This document shows, piece by piece, positions 9,487-17,215 of a stretch of 64,000 nucleotides of DNA. Position 1 is the first letter of the stretch, and every line of letters starts with the position of its first letter. This DNA comes from Bacteroidales bacterium. Its GTDB lineage: Bacteria > Bacteroidota > Bacteroidia > Bacteroidales > Bacteroidaceae. Under the pieces are notes generated by a model that did no database searches, was not told where the DNA came from, and saw only the letters and a program-made list of their open reading frames with translations. Position numbers and translations under genes: made by a program. Where the stretch lies: assembly GCA_004555245.1 (NCBI GenBank), contig SFIS01000001.1, positions 18,513-82,512 on the forward strand, written 5' to 3'.

Positions 9487-10497
9487 ATGAAAAGAATCAA
9501 TGCGGTCATAACTGGCATAGGAGGCTATGTGCCAGAGTATATCCTCACCAACGAGGAGCTCTCACGCATGGTGGACACGACAGACGAGTGGATCACGACG
9601 CGTGTGGGAATCAAAGAACGTAGAATACTGAAAGAGGAGGGTCTCGGCTCAAGCTACCTTGCCCGCAAGGCAGCCAAGCAGCTGCTCAAGAAGACAGGCA
9701 TCGACCCCCAGACAATAGACTGTGTCATCTGCGCCTCAACGACACCCGACTACCGTTTCCCTTCCAACGCATCCATCGTCATAGGCAAGCTCGGGCTGAC
9801 CAACGCCCACGGCTTCGATGTATCATGTGCCTGCTGCGGCTTTGTCTACACAGTGGATATGGCATCGACATTCGTCCAGAGCGGCCGCTACAAGAGGGTG
9901 ATGGTGATAGCAGCAGAGAAGATGTCGTCGATGGTTGACTATCAGGACCGTCAGACCTGCGTGCTCTTCGGCGACGGAGCAGCGGCAGTGATGGTGGAGG
10001 CATCGGAAGAAGAAGGCATCGGATTCCAGGACTCGTACCTCCGCACAAACGGCATCGGTCTGCCTTATCTCCACATGAAGGCGGGCGGTTCTGTCTGCCC
10101 CGCCTCACGATACACTGTCGATCATCGTATGCACTACATCTACCAGGAGGGCCGCACCGTCTTCCGTTATGCCGTGACAAGCATGAGCGACGACGTAGAG
10201 GAGCTTATGAAGCGTAACGGCCTGACGAAAGACGACGTGACATGGGTGGTGCCCCACGAGGCAAACATGCGCATCATCGAGGCCGTTGTGAGGCGTCTTG
10301 AGATTCCTATCGAGAAGGTGATGGTGAACATCGAGCACTACGGCAACACGAGCGCAGCGTCGATAGCCCTCGCCCTATGGGATTTCGAGAAGAAGCTGAA
10401 GAAAGGCGACAACGTGATTTTCACCGCCTTCGGAGCCGGTTTCGTACACGGCGCACTTCTCATGAAATGGGGATATGACGGCGACAGTCAGGCATAA
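9487..10497 (+). CDS. fabH: 3-oxoacyl-ACP synthase III (FabH)
   Basis: Condenses acetyl-CoA (or another primer acyl-CoA) with malonyl-ACP to start fatty acid synthesis. All three catalytic residues are visible: Cys116 in DVSCACCGF, His257 in VPHEANMRI and Asn287 in EHYGNTSAAS. The N-terminal ITGIGGYVPE and DEWITTRVGI motifs are also typical of KASIII. Length (336 aa) is normal. The residue before the catalytic Cys region is unusual only in having three Cys close together (113-117). It lies between rpmF and era, the order seen in other Bacteroidales, without the plsX gene that often precedes fabH elsewhere. Confidence 0.95.
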   Translation: MKRINAVITGIGGYVPEYILTNEELSRMVDTTDEWITTRVGIKERRILKEEGLGSSYLARKAAKQLLKKTGIDPQTIDCVICASTTPDYRFPSNASIVIGKLGLTNAHGFDVSCACCGFVYTVDMASTFVQSGRYKRVMVIAAEKMSSMVDYQDRQTCVLFGDGAAAVMVEASEEEGIGFQDSYLRTNGIGLPYLHMKAGGSVCPASRYTVDHRMHYIYQEGRTVFRYAVTSMSDDVEELMKRNGLTKDDVTWVVPHEANMRIIEAVVRRLEIPIEKVMVNIEHYGNTSAASIALALWDFEKKLKKGDNVIFTAFGAGFVHGALLMKWGYDGDSQA

Positions 10498-10568
10498 GCC
10501 TTCAGTGTGCCGTCCCCCGTTCCCTGACACAACCAGAACAGCCAGACACCCCCTTCAACCACAACGTA

Positions 10569-11537
10569 ATGACAAATCACAAAGCTGGATTCGTAAATAT
10601 CGTAGGCAATCCCAACGTAGGTAAAAGTACGCTCATGAACCAACTGGTTGGTGAGCGTATTTCTATTGCTACATTCAAGGCTCAGACGACGCGCCACCGC
10701 ATCATGGGCATCGTGAACACGCCCGACATGCAGATTGTCTTTTCCGACACGCCGGGCGTGCTGAAACCGAACTACAAGCTTCAGGAGTCGATGCTCGCCT
10801 TCTCCGAATCTGCCCTGACAGACGCCGACGTGCTGCTTTACGTCACGGATGTCGTGGAGAATCCGGAGAAGAACCGCGACTTTCTCGACAAGGTGGCAAA
10901 GATGCAGATTCCGGTGCTTCTGCTCATAAACAAGATCGACCTTCTCGCCGACGACACCACGCCCGACACAAAGAATGCAGAGGACGGGAAGAAGCACAAA
11001 GGCGGCAGCGCAGCCAAGGGCAGCAGCGCCACGCAACGCCTCGGCGACATTGTGGAGCAATGGCACGCCCTTCTGCCCGACGCAGAGATTCTGCCTCTCT
11101 CGGCAAAGAACAAGTTCGGCGTAGAGATGCTGCTCACGCGCATCTGCCAGCTGCTGCCCCCGTCGCCTCCGTTTTTCGAGAAAGACCAGCTGACAGACAA
11201 GCCCGCACGCTTCTTCGTGTCGGAAATCATACGCGAGAAGATTCTGCTCTACTACGACAAGGAGATACCGTATGCCGTCGAGGTGCGCTGCGAATCGTTC
11301 AAGGAAGACGAGCGGCAGATACATATCCGCGCCATCATATACGTCGAGCGTGATTCGCAGAAAGGCATCATCATCGGACATCAGGGCGTGGCGATAAAAA
11401 AGGTGAACACCGAGGCGCGCAAGCAGTTGGAGAAATTCTTCGACAAACACATCTACCTCGAGACCTACGTGAAAGTAGATAAGGACTGGCGCTCAAACCA
11501 GCGCGAACTTGACGCCTTCGGTTATAATCCTGAATGA
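10569..11537 (+). CDS. era: GTPase Era
   Basis: Ribosome-associated GTPase that binds 16S rRNA and helps 30S assembly. G1 GNPNVGKST (13-21), G3 DTPG (60-63), G4 NKID (121-124) and G5 SAK (178-180) are intact. The C-terminal KH domain has its GxxG loop in IIIGHQGVAIKK near residue 277. The protein is 322 aa, somewhat longer than the usual 290-300, because of a Lys/Gly/Ser/Ala-rich insertion of roughly 30 residues directly after G4 (about 128-158, with KKHKGGSAAKGSSA). The gene is followed after 125 bases by the related GTPase der, with a repeat-filled gap between. Confidence 0.96.
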   Translation: MTNHKAGFVNIVGNPNVGKSTLMNQLVGERISIATFKAQTTRHRIMGIVNTPDMQIVFSDTPGVLKPNYKLQESMLAFSESALTDADVLLYVTDVVENPEKNRDFLDKVAKMQIPVLLLINKIDLLADDTTPDTKNAEDGKKHKGGSAAKGSSATQRLGDIVEQWHALLPDAEILPLSAKNKFGVEMLLTRICQLLPPSPPFFEKDQLTDKPARFFVSEIIREKILLYYDKEIPYAVEVRCESFKEDERQIHIRAIIYVERDSQKGIIIGHQGVAIKKVNTEARKQLEKFFDKHIYLETYVKVDKDWRSNQRELDAFGYNPE

Positions 11538-11545
11538 TTCAGTTG

Positions 11546-11642
11546 ACGGGTTGGTTTCAACAAGTTGACGAGTTGACAAGTTGACGAGTTGTCAACTGTG
11601 AAAGAACCAACCTGTCAAGAGAAAAAGAACCAACCTGTCAAG
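11546..11642 (+). repeat. GTTGACRAG-type intercistronic repeat between era and der
   Basis: The gap between era and der is filled with short units of GTTGACGAG/GTTGACAAG, ending in the reverse complement GTTGTCAACT. A duplicated AAGAACCAACCTGTCAAGA unit follows (two copies, about 11608-11642). The same GTTGAC units recur at 12983, 18069, 31569, 35589 and 58561. Confidence 0.75.
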
Positions 11643-11662
11643 AAAAAAAACAATATACAACG

Positions 11663-12973
11663 ATGGGAAAATTAGTAGCCATAGTAGGACGTCCCAACGT
11701 AGGGAAGTCCACACTCTTCAACCGCCTCACCAACACCCGTCATGCCATTGTAAGCGACGTTGCAGGCACCACCCGCGACCGCCAGTATGGCAAGTGCGAA
11801 TGGTGTGGAAAGGAATTCTCTGTCGTCGATACGGGCGGCTGGGTGGTGAACTCTGACGACATCTTTGAGGATGCCATACGCCGCCAGGTGCTTGTCGCTA
11901 CGGAAGAGGCAGACCTCATACTCTTTGTCGTGGATATAAAGAACGGCGTGACGGACTGGGACGAAGACGTGGCGCATATCCTGCGACGCACGAAGCTGCC
12001 CGTCATGCTTGTCGCCAACAAGGCAGACAACAACCAGGACAACTACTACTCGGCAGAGTTCTACAGCCTGGGGCTTGGCGACCCCTACACCATTTCCGCC
12101 GCGACAGGCTCAGGCACCGGCGACCTTCTTGACGAGATACTTCAGAGACTGCCCAACACAGAGCAGGAGAGCGTGGAGGAACTGCCGCGCTTCGCCGTCG
12201 TGGGACGCCCCAACGCCGGCAAGTCGAGCCTCATCAACGCCTTCATCGGCGAGGACCGCAACATCGTGACAGACATCGCCGGCACCACTCGCGATTCCAT
12301 CTACACGAAGTTCACAAAGTTCGACTTCAACTTCTACCTTGTCGATACTGCCGGCATACGCCGCAAGAACAAGGTTAGCGAAGACCTGGAGTTCTATTCC
12401 GTCATGCGCTCCATACGCGCCATAGAGAACTCGGATGTCTGCATCCTCCTCATCGATGCGACACGAGGCATAGAGTCCCAGGATATGAACATCTTCCAGC
12501 TGATACAGCGTAACAACAAGTCGCTTGTCGTCGTGGTGAACAAATGGGATCTTGTGGAAGACAAGTCTCAGCCAGCCATAAAGACCTTCGAGAATGCGAT
12601 ACGCGGGCGCATGGCACCGTTCACCGACTTCCCCATCATCTTCGCCTCTGCCCTGACAAAGCAGCGCATCTTCAAGGTGCTCGAAACGGCACAGATGGTG
12701 TATGAGAACCGCAAGGCGCGGGTGGGGACGACGAAGCTCAACGAGGTGATGCTGCCGCTCATCGAGGCTTTCCCGCCGCCGTCGGTGAAGGGAAAGTTCA
12801 TAAAGATAAAATACTGTGCGCAGCTGCCGGACACACAGATTCCCTCGTTCGTGTTCTACGCCAACCTGCCGCAGTATATCAAAGAGCCGTACAAACGCTT
12901 CCTCGAGAACAAGATAAGAGAGAACTGGCACATGACAGGCTCGCCCATAAACATCTTTATCAGACAGAAATGA
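11663..12973 (+). CDS. der: GTPase Der (EngA)
   Basis: Double-GTPase needed for 50S ribosome assembly. Two complete G domains are visible: the first with GRPNVGKST (8-16), DTGG and NKAD; the second with GRPNAGKSS near residue 180, DTAGIRRK and NKWD. A C-terminal KH-like domain follows (PPSVKGKFIKIKY, then the NKIRENW segment). At 436 aa it has normal family length. ATG 11663 directly precedes the G1 strand. It is downstream of era, with a small lipoprotein gene and lptB after it. Confidence 0.97.
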   Translation: MGKLVAIVGRPNVGKSTLFNRLTNTRHAIVSDVAGTTRDRQYGKCEWCGKEFSVVDTGGWVVNSDDIFEDAIRRQVLVATEEADLILFVVDIKNGVTDWDEDVAHILRRTKLPVMLVANKADNNQDNYYSAEFYSLGLGDPYTISAATGSGTGDLLDEILQRLPNTEQESVEELPRFAVVGRPNAGKSSLINAFIGEDRNIVTDIAGTTRDSIYTKFTKFDFNFYLVDTAGIRRKNKVSEDLEFYSVMRSIRAIENSDVCILLIDATRGIESQDMNIFQLIQRNNKSLVVVVNKWDLVEDKSQPAIKTFENAIRGRMAPFTDFPIIFASALTKQRIFKVLETAQMVYENRKARVGTTKLNEVMLPLIEAFPPPSVKGKFIKIKYCAQLPDTQIPSFVFYANLPQYIKEPYKRFLENKIRENWHMTGSPINIFIRQK

Positions 12974-12982
12974 TCTGTTATA

Positions 12983-13003
12983 GTTGACAAGTCAACTCGT
13001 CAC
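12983..13003 (+). repeat. Short GTTGACAAG / inverted repeat after der
   Basis: GTTGACAAGTCAACTCGTCA in the 43-base gap after der. It contains the inverted pair GTTGAC...GTCAAC and belongs to the GTTGACRAG family found in other gaps of this window. Confidence 0.6.
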
Positions 13004-13016
13004 CTGAAAAAAAGAT

Positions 13017-13421
13017 ATGCGCCATATCCTGACATTCATCACCTTATGCCTTGCCGTTGCGACATCAGTGTCGTGCGGCGGCGAGACACTCGAAGAGATA
13101 GAGGCGAGAGCGGGACAGACCGCCGTTGAATACTACCGCCACCTGCAGCAGGGCCGCTATGCCGACTTCGTTGCCGGCATGGAGGGTGCCGATTCCCTTC
13201 CGTCAGACTATCGCAAGCAGATGGAGGAGAACGCCGCCATGTTCCTCAAGCAGCAGAACGAGGCTCACCACGGCATCCGGGACATCACCCTGCGACGCTG
13301 CAGCGCCGACACGGCATCCAAGACAGCGGAGGTTCTGCTCGACATCCACTATTCCGATTCTACGGTCGAACTCGTCTGTGTGCCGCTTGTCTGCCGCAGC
13401 GGCACATGGCTGATGAAATAA
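13017..13421 (+). CDS. Small NTF2-like (DUF4878-type) lipoprotein
   Basis: A 134-residue protein with an N-terminal signal MRHILTFITLCLAVATSVSC ending in a plausible lipobox (SVSC), so probably an outer- or inner-membrane lipoprotein facing the periplasm. The mature part (helix-rich start with VEYYRHLQQGRYADFV, then three beta strands ending ELVCVPLVCRSGTWLMK) fits the small NTF2-like fold of DUF4878 proteins, which have no known enzymatic role. It lies 43 bases after der and 12 bases before lptB, so it is likely co-transcribed. Function not known. Confidence 0.65.
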   Translation: MRHILTFITLCLAVATSVSCGGETLEEIEARAGQTAVEYYRHLQQGRYADFVAGMEGADSLPSDYRKQMEENAAMFLKQQNEAHHGIRDITLRRCSADTASKTAEVLLDIHYSDSTVELVCVPLVCRSGTWLMK

Positions 13422-13433
13422 AACCCTACCAGA

Positions 13434-14255
13434 ATGCAAGACAACCCAACCGTCGGAACACCGTCTCCGACAACAGCTGACGCCCCCGCCCTCGTGCTCC
13501 ACACGCACGGACTTGTGAAACGCTACGGCAAGCGCACCGTCGTCAACGACGTAGCCTTCGAGGTGAAGCAGGGCGAGATAGTAGGCCTGCTCGGTCCTAA
13601 CGGAGCGGGCAAGACGACATCGTTCTACATGACGACGGGACTTGTTGTGCCTAACGGCGGACACATCTTTCTCGGAGACAGGGAGATAACGAAACTGCCG
13701 GTGTATCAGAGAGCCCGCCTCGGCATCGGCTACCTGCCACAGGAGGCGAGCGTGTTCCGTAAGATGACAGTAGAAGACAACATCCTCTCCGTGTTAGAGA
13801 TGACAGGCAAGCCTCGCGACTATCAGCGCGAGAAGCTCGAATCGCTCATCAAGGAGTTCTCGCTGCAGAAGGTTCGGCGCAACATCGGCGACCGACTGTC
13901 GGGCGGCGAGCGTCGCCGATGCGAGATAGCGCGATGCCTAGCCATAGAGCCGAAGTTCATCATGCTCGACGAACCCTTCGCCGGTGTCGATCCCATCGCC
14001 GTCGAGGAGATTCAGGAGGTGGTGTGGCATCTGAAATACCGTAACATCGGCATCCTCATCACCGACCATAACGTGCAGGAGACACTTGCCATCACCGACC
14101 GCGCCTACCTGCTTTTCGAGGGCAGGATTCTCTTCCAAGGCTCTCCCGAAGAACTTGCCGCCGACCCCATCGTCCGCAAGAACTACCTCACGGAGAAGTT
14201 CGTGCTGAGGAAAAACCAGTTCAGGGCGAAAGGCGAGGAAGCCTCAGCCGAGTGA
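13434..14255 (+). CDS. lptB: LPS export ABC transporter ATP-binding protein LptB
   Basis: ATPase that powers lipopolysaccharide extraction from the inner membrane with LptF/LptG. Walker A GPNGAGKT (54-61), Q-loop YLPQEASVF, signature LSGGE, Walker B FIMLDEPFAGVDP and the H-loop ITDHNVQE are intact. The ALTDRAYLL-type region (AITDRAYLLFEGRI) and the final YLTEKFVL tail are typical of LptB rather than other ABC ATPases. It carries about 22 extra residues (Pro/Thr-rich) before the usual start; an internal start was not evident, so the extension may be real. The other Lpt genes are not in this window. Confidence 0.93.
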   Translation: MQDNPTVGTPSPTTADAPALVLHTHGLVKRYGKRTVVNDVAFEVKQGEIVGLLGPNGAGKTTSFYMTTGLVVPNGGHIFLGDREITKLPVYQRARLGIGYLPQEASVFRKMTVEDNILSVLEMTGKPRDYQREKLESLIKEFSLQKVRRNIGDRLSGGERRRCEIARCLAIEPKFIMLDEPFAGVDPIAVEEIQEVVWHLKYRNIGILITDHNVQETLAITDRAYLLFEGRILFQGSPEELAADPIVRKNYLTEKFVLRKNQFRAKGEEASAE

Positions 14256-14318
14256 CAGGCAGGACGTGTGGAGCAGTGGACAACGCAGCCTCCCGCAACC
14301 TGCATTACATCTTTCTCA

Positions 14319-14375
14319 TGTCAAGAAAGTATCAGCCGCCGCCTGGAAAGAGGCATACATGATACTATCTTGACA
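14319..14375 (+). repeat. Inverted repeat TGTCAAGAAAGTATCA ... TGATACTATCTTGACA
   Basis: Two 16-nt arms (14319-14334 and 14360-14375) match as an inverted repeat with one mismatch around a 25-nt GC-rich centre. The left arm's sequence CAAGAAAGTATCAGCCGCC recurs exactly at 14725-14743, and shorter versions occur near 53507 and 53851. It lies in the gap after lptB and looks like an extragenic palindromic element. Confidence 0.7.
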
Positions 14376-14379
14376 CAAG

Positions 14380-14436
14380 AAAACCGCCGCAGAATCCGTT
14401 ACGTCAACCTGACGCGGGTTTTGCGGCGGTTTTTGT
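14380..14436 (+). terminator. Terminator-like hairpin after lptB
   Basis: Outer stem AAAACCGCCGCA (14380-14391) / TGCGGCGGTTTT (14422-14433), an inner pairing CGTCA/TGACG, then a run of T. It is 125 bases after the lptB stop and is the only strong terminator candidate for the era-der-lptB stretch. Confidence 0.65.
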
Positions 14437-14544
14437 TGTTATTTTGTTGGTTCTATATATTACTGATATTCAATACGATACACAGCCCAATATTCATTCG
14501 TATAGATATTCTACAGTCAGAAACCGCACGAAACACCTTCAAAA

Positions 14545-14632
14545 CAGTCATTCTTGCAGCCTCACCTTGACTATTTTGCAGCCTCACTTTGACTATTTTG
14601 CAGCGTCACTTTGACTATCTTGCACATCAAGA
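14545..14632 (+). repeat. Four tandem 22-bp units with core TTGACTATTTTGC
   Basis: Units of exactly 22 bp at 14545, 14567, 14589 and 14611. Units 2 and 3 are nearly identical; units 1 and 4 are degenerate. The core is TTGACTAT(T/C)TTGC followed by a variable 9 bp. The same periodicity and core occur at 53652-53717. Confidence 0.75.
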
Positions 14633-14724
14633 CAAACAGAATGACACTGCGATGCGTAGCAGACAGCATACAAAAACGGATTTTCTGCACCGGGAAACAT
14701 GCTTTTCGGGCATTCGCAGTAGTG

Positions 14725-14743
14725 CAAGAAAGTATCAGCCGCC
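14725..14743 (+). repeat. Second exact copy of CAAGAAAGTATCAGCCGCC
   Basis: Identical over 19 bases to 14322-14340. Here no inverted partner arm was found nearby. The surrounding 14633-14850 stretch contains no gene that I can support. Confidence 0.65.
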
Positions 14744-14851
14744 ATGTCAGATGACAGAAATTTATCACAACAGTATTGTGGTTTTTCTGGCGGCAACAGG
14801 GTTCTGCGGGTTGCAACTGACGCGGGATTCTTGTTCTATGACGGTTTCTCG

Positions 14852-14977
14852 GACGACAACAGAGACAACGGTGACAACTGGAACCGACGTCACGAAGTGA
14901 CACTACAACAGTGACAACGCCTGCGCCCTCTGACCTCAGATGTTGTAATAGTTCCTGCTGTTGTCTCTGTTGTTGTC
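14852..14977. repeat. MITE-like element with 18-bp terminal inverted repeats
   Basis: GACGACAACAGAGACAAC (14852-14869) is matched with one mismatch by the inverted copy at 14960-14977, giving a 126-bp element. Inside is the palindrome GTCACGAAGTGAC (14889-14901). The outer repeat recurs at 16165, 47971, 48336, 53151 and 53420, usually in inverted pairs. Confidence 0.65.
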
Positions 14978-15095
14978 AGAAAGTATTATTTATGGCAAGA
15001 CTAAACCGACGACTACACTTTTTGCAACAAAGCCTGCTAATTTTCTTTGATTAAGCACATTTTTTTCGTCAAACACAAGATTTATCTCAAAATAC

Positions 15096-15126
15096 TTGTG
15101 ACAACCAAAATTTATTAGTATCTTTG
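15096..15126 (+). promoter_or_regulatory. Promoter of the abi-associated RNA/abi gene
   Basis: TTG (15096-15098), a 20-bp spacer, and an exact TAnnTTTG -7 element TATCTTTG (15119-15126). Transcription should start about 15131, leaving a leader of about 65 bases before the abi ATG. The surroundings are AT-rich compared with the neighbouring housekeeping genes. Confidence 0.65.
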
Positions 15127-15130
15127 CATC

Positions 15131-15191
15131 AACATGCTTACCCCGCTTCCCGTAAGAACAGCGCGCTTAGGGTAAGCCTTTTCTTTTTATA
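15131..15191 (+). ncRNA. Candidate structured small RNA upstream of abi (AbiF-RNA-like)
   Basis: Directly after the predicted start site, GCTTACCC (15136-15143) pairs perfectly with GGGTAAGC (15170-15177), enclosing a 26-nt loop. The loop can form a competing inner hairpin, CCC-g-TAAG (15149-15156) with CTTAGGG (15166-15172). The outer stem is followed by CTTTTCTTTTT, which makes it a terminator as well. The result is a roughly 55-nt RNA ending just before the abi start. Structured RNAs are known upstream of Abi_2/AbiF-family genes and act as RNA antitoxins in some systems. I infer that class from position and shape only; I cannot test the covariance model. Confidence 0.5.
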
Positions 15192-15195
15192 TACT

Positions 15196-16089
15196 ATGGC
15201 GAGAACATTATATACTGACTCATCACTGTCCGTTGACGACCAGATTGCATTGCTCAAAAGTAGAGGATTGGCATTCTGGAACGAGTATAATGCGAGGCAT
15301 ATACTTCAGAATGTAAGTATGTTTCGCATGAAAGGCTACCTCTACCCATTGCAGTATGACAAGGTCAATCATATATACAAGCCTAATGCTACATTTGAAC
15401 AGGCTTTGGAGATGTATCGCTTTGATTCAAGCCTAAGACGACTGCTTTTCAAAAGAATTGAACAGATTGAGGTTTCTATACGTACAAAGTTCAGTGAGAT
15501 TATGGCTAATGCCACGGATCATTTCTGGTACACGGTTCCAGGAAACTTCAACAACCCTCATAATCATTCTGGATTGCTGAATAGCATTAAAAGGGAGCTA
15601 AGTCGCAGTGATGACGATCAGATTGTCGGATTCTTTTCTTCATACACGAACCAATGGCCACCAAGTTGGATGGCAATGGAGGTCAGTTCCTTCGGAACCC
15701 TTTCCCTTCTATACAAATGCGTCAATGCAGGTACATGCAAACGCAACATATCCAATTATTACGGATTGAGAGACACCGTTTTTGAATCATGGATTCACTC
15801 CCTTGTCTATGTACGCAACATCTGTGGTCATCACAGTAGGCTATGGAATAGAAACCTTCGCATCCAGCCCGTTACACCAAGGAGATGTTCGCATCCTTTC
15901 ATCACGCAACCAGCCAGAACTGACAGGGTTTATTATGTCATGTGCATCATCCGATACCTATTGAATGTCATAGAACCCGGCAACAACTTTACAAGTCAAA
16001 TCAACTGGCTCTTCATTCATTACCCTTCTATAAACAAGCGTGCCTTGTATTTCCCTAACAACTGGGAAACAGAACCACTCTGGCAATAG
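15196..16089 (+). CDS. Abi_2/AbiF-family abortive infection protein with HEPN RX4H motif
   Basis: A 297-residue Abi_2-family protein (AbiD/AbiF relatives). The N-terminal part has the family pattern LSVDDQIALLKSRGL, then YNARHILQNVSMFRMKGYLYPL. The C-terminal half has FESWIHSLVYVRNICGHHSRLWNR, in which Arg207-X4-His212 is the RX4-6H catalytic motif of HEPN ribonucleases. ATG 15196 is chosen over a TTG at 15124 because the latter lies inside the promoter. The gene is visibly more AT-rich than ddh or lptB on either side, has its own promoter and leader RNA, and is flanked by inverted copies of an 18-bp repeat, all suggesting acquired DNA. Likely role: phage defence as an RNA-regulated toxin. 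The RNase activity is inferred from the motif. Confidence 0.85.
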   Translation: MARTLYTDSSLSVDDQIALLKSRGLAFWNEYNARHILQNVSMFRMKGYLYPLQYDKVNHIYKPNATFEQALEMYRFDSSLRRLLFKRIEQIEVSIRTKFSEIMANATDHFWYTVPGNFNNPHNHSGLLNSIKRELSRSDDDQIVGFFSSYTNQWPPSWMAMEVSSFGTLSLLYKCVNAGTCKRNISNYYGLRDTVFESWIHSLVYVRNICGHHSRLWNRNLRIQPVTPRRCSHPFITQPARTDRVYYVMCIIRYLLNVIEPGNNFTSQINWLFIHYPSINKRALYFPNNWETEPLWQ

Positions 16090-16164
16090 AAAAGAAGCAT
16101 CATATCACAATAAACACTATTTCTAATGGCAATAGGAGGTGCTTTCGTTCCTGCTGTTGTCTTT

Positions 16165-16182
16165 GTTGTCTCTGTTGTCGTC
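16165..16182 (-). repeat. Inverted copy of GACGACAACAGAGACAAC
   Basis: The reverse complement of this 18-mer is an exact match to 14852-14869. The two copies therefore bracket the abi promoter, RNA and gene in opposite orientation, 1.3 kb apart. The bases before it (TTCCTGCTGTTGTCT) also match those before the copy at 14960. Confidence 0.75.
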
Positions 16183-16212
16183 AGAATATCGCGAGAGGCG
16201 TACTAAACACGA

Positions 16213-16260
16213 GACGGGCCGGCAGGGAAATCCTTGCCGACCCGTCTGTTTGTTATCTTT
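16213..16260. terminator. Bidirectional terminator between abi and ddh
   Basis: The convergent gap holds a long hairpin: AGACGGG / CCCGTCT, one mismatch, CGGCA / TGCCG, then GGGA/TCCT (16213-16247). T-rich sequence follows on the + side (gtttgttatcttt). Confidence 0.7.
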
Positions 16261-16272
16261 CGGTGTGCTGAA

Positions 16273-17172
16273 TCACACGAGATGGCTTATGAGCTGGTCG
16301 CGGTCTCCAGGGAGATAGTCGATGACCGGAATCTCTATCATCGTGTAGCATCCCGGCTGCTGCCGCATCGAGGCTCTCGCGACATTGACGAGCACCTGTC
16401 CGGTGAGAGCGGGGTTGTTGATAGACATATTGAATTCGAGGCGCTGGTTCTGTGTCTTTCCCGACACGCCTTTACGCACGAGATGCACTCCGTGTCCCAT
16501 ATCCCTGACATCGTCAACAGATTCTACCTGGAAGACGTGTGTCTCATCTGATGCGAAATACGGGTCAGCCTTTATCGCTGCCGCCACCTCGCTGAGCTGT
16601 GCCCCTTCCTCCAGTTCTACATATACCATACGGCGGTGTATGCCTTCGCCGAGAGGTATGGTCATGGAGAGGGCATTCTTCACTCCCGCCTTCGAGCGTA
16701 CGCAGACGCTGTGTCCCATCGACATGCCGGGTCCGAAGTTTGTGTATGACAGACCTTTTGGTGCGAGGCTCTGCATTAGTGTGCGCACGACGGAATCGGA
16801 CCCAGGGTCCCATCCGGCAGCGATGACGCTGACGGTGCCAGTTTCCTTGTTGACTTTGTCGAGAGACTTGCGGTAGTCGAGGATAGAGGTGTGTATATCA
16901 AACGAATCGACGGTGTTGATGCCGAGCGGGAGAATCTGTTTCGCATATTCTTCGCATGAGCGTGTGGGTGTGGCGAGAATGGCGACATCCACCGCCTCCA
17001 GTTCCTTTATGTCGCTCACGACACGATAGTCTGACAGTTCTTTAGGGCAATCCTTTGCGCCTTGACGGCGTACCACTCCCGCAACTTCAAAATCGGGGGC
17101 TGCTTCGAGCGCTTCGAGCGTGAAGCGTCCGATGTTGCCGTAACCTACCACGGCAGCTCTAATCTTTTTCAT
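16273..17172 (-). CDS. ddh: meso-Diaminopimelate D-dehydrogenase
   Basis: Makes meso-diaminopimelate from tetrahydrodipicolinate in one NADPH-dependent reductive amination, bypassing the acyl intermediates of the usual lysine route; the product also feeds peptidoglycan. The Rossmann motif GYGNIG is at residues 10-15. Substrate-site segments diagnostic of Ddh are visible: VDSFDIH, AAGWDPGSDSVVR (about 118-130), FGPGMSMGHSVCVRSKAGV and the NNPALTGQVLVNVARA segment near the C-terminus. Length (299 aa) is normal for Bacteroidota Ddh. It is a single-gene unit with a promoter 45 bases upstream. Confidence 0.93.
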   Translation of the reverse strand: MKKIRAAVVGYGNIGRFTLEALEAAPDFEVAGVVRRQGAKDCPKELSDYRVVSDIKELEAVDVAILATPTRSCEEYAKQILPLGINTVDSFDIHTSILDYRKSLDKVNKETGTVSVIAAGWDPGSDSVVRTLMQSLAPKGLSYTNFGPGMSMGHSVCVRSKAGVKNALSMTIPLGEGIHRRMVYVELEEGAQLSEVAAAIKADPYFASDETHVFQVESVDDVRDMGHGVHLVRKGVSGKTQNQRLEFNMSINNPALTGQVLVNVARASMRQQPGCYTMIEIPVIDYLPGDRDQLISHLV

Positions 17173-17215
17173 TTATTGATGAGTTGATAAAATTGTTTAT
17201 TATGTGTTTGCCCCG

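Noticed and set aside
14268..14570. 100-codon frame after lptB
   Set aside because: Runs through an inverted repeat, a terminator hairpin and the first tandem unit; composition follows the repeats and no family is evident.
14545..14632. Tandem array considered as a CRISPR
   Set aside because: Units are only 22 bp with 9-bp variable parts, far too short for repeat-spacer structure, and no cas genes are nearby.
15124..15195. Upstream TTG start for the abi gene
   Set aside because: The TTG is part of the -7 promoter element, and the extra 24 residues would be encoded by the hairpin; ATG 15196 begins the conserved N-terminus.
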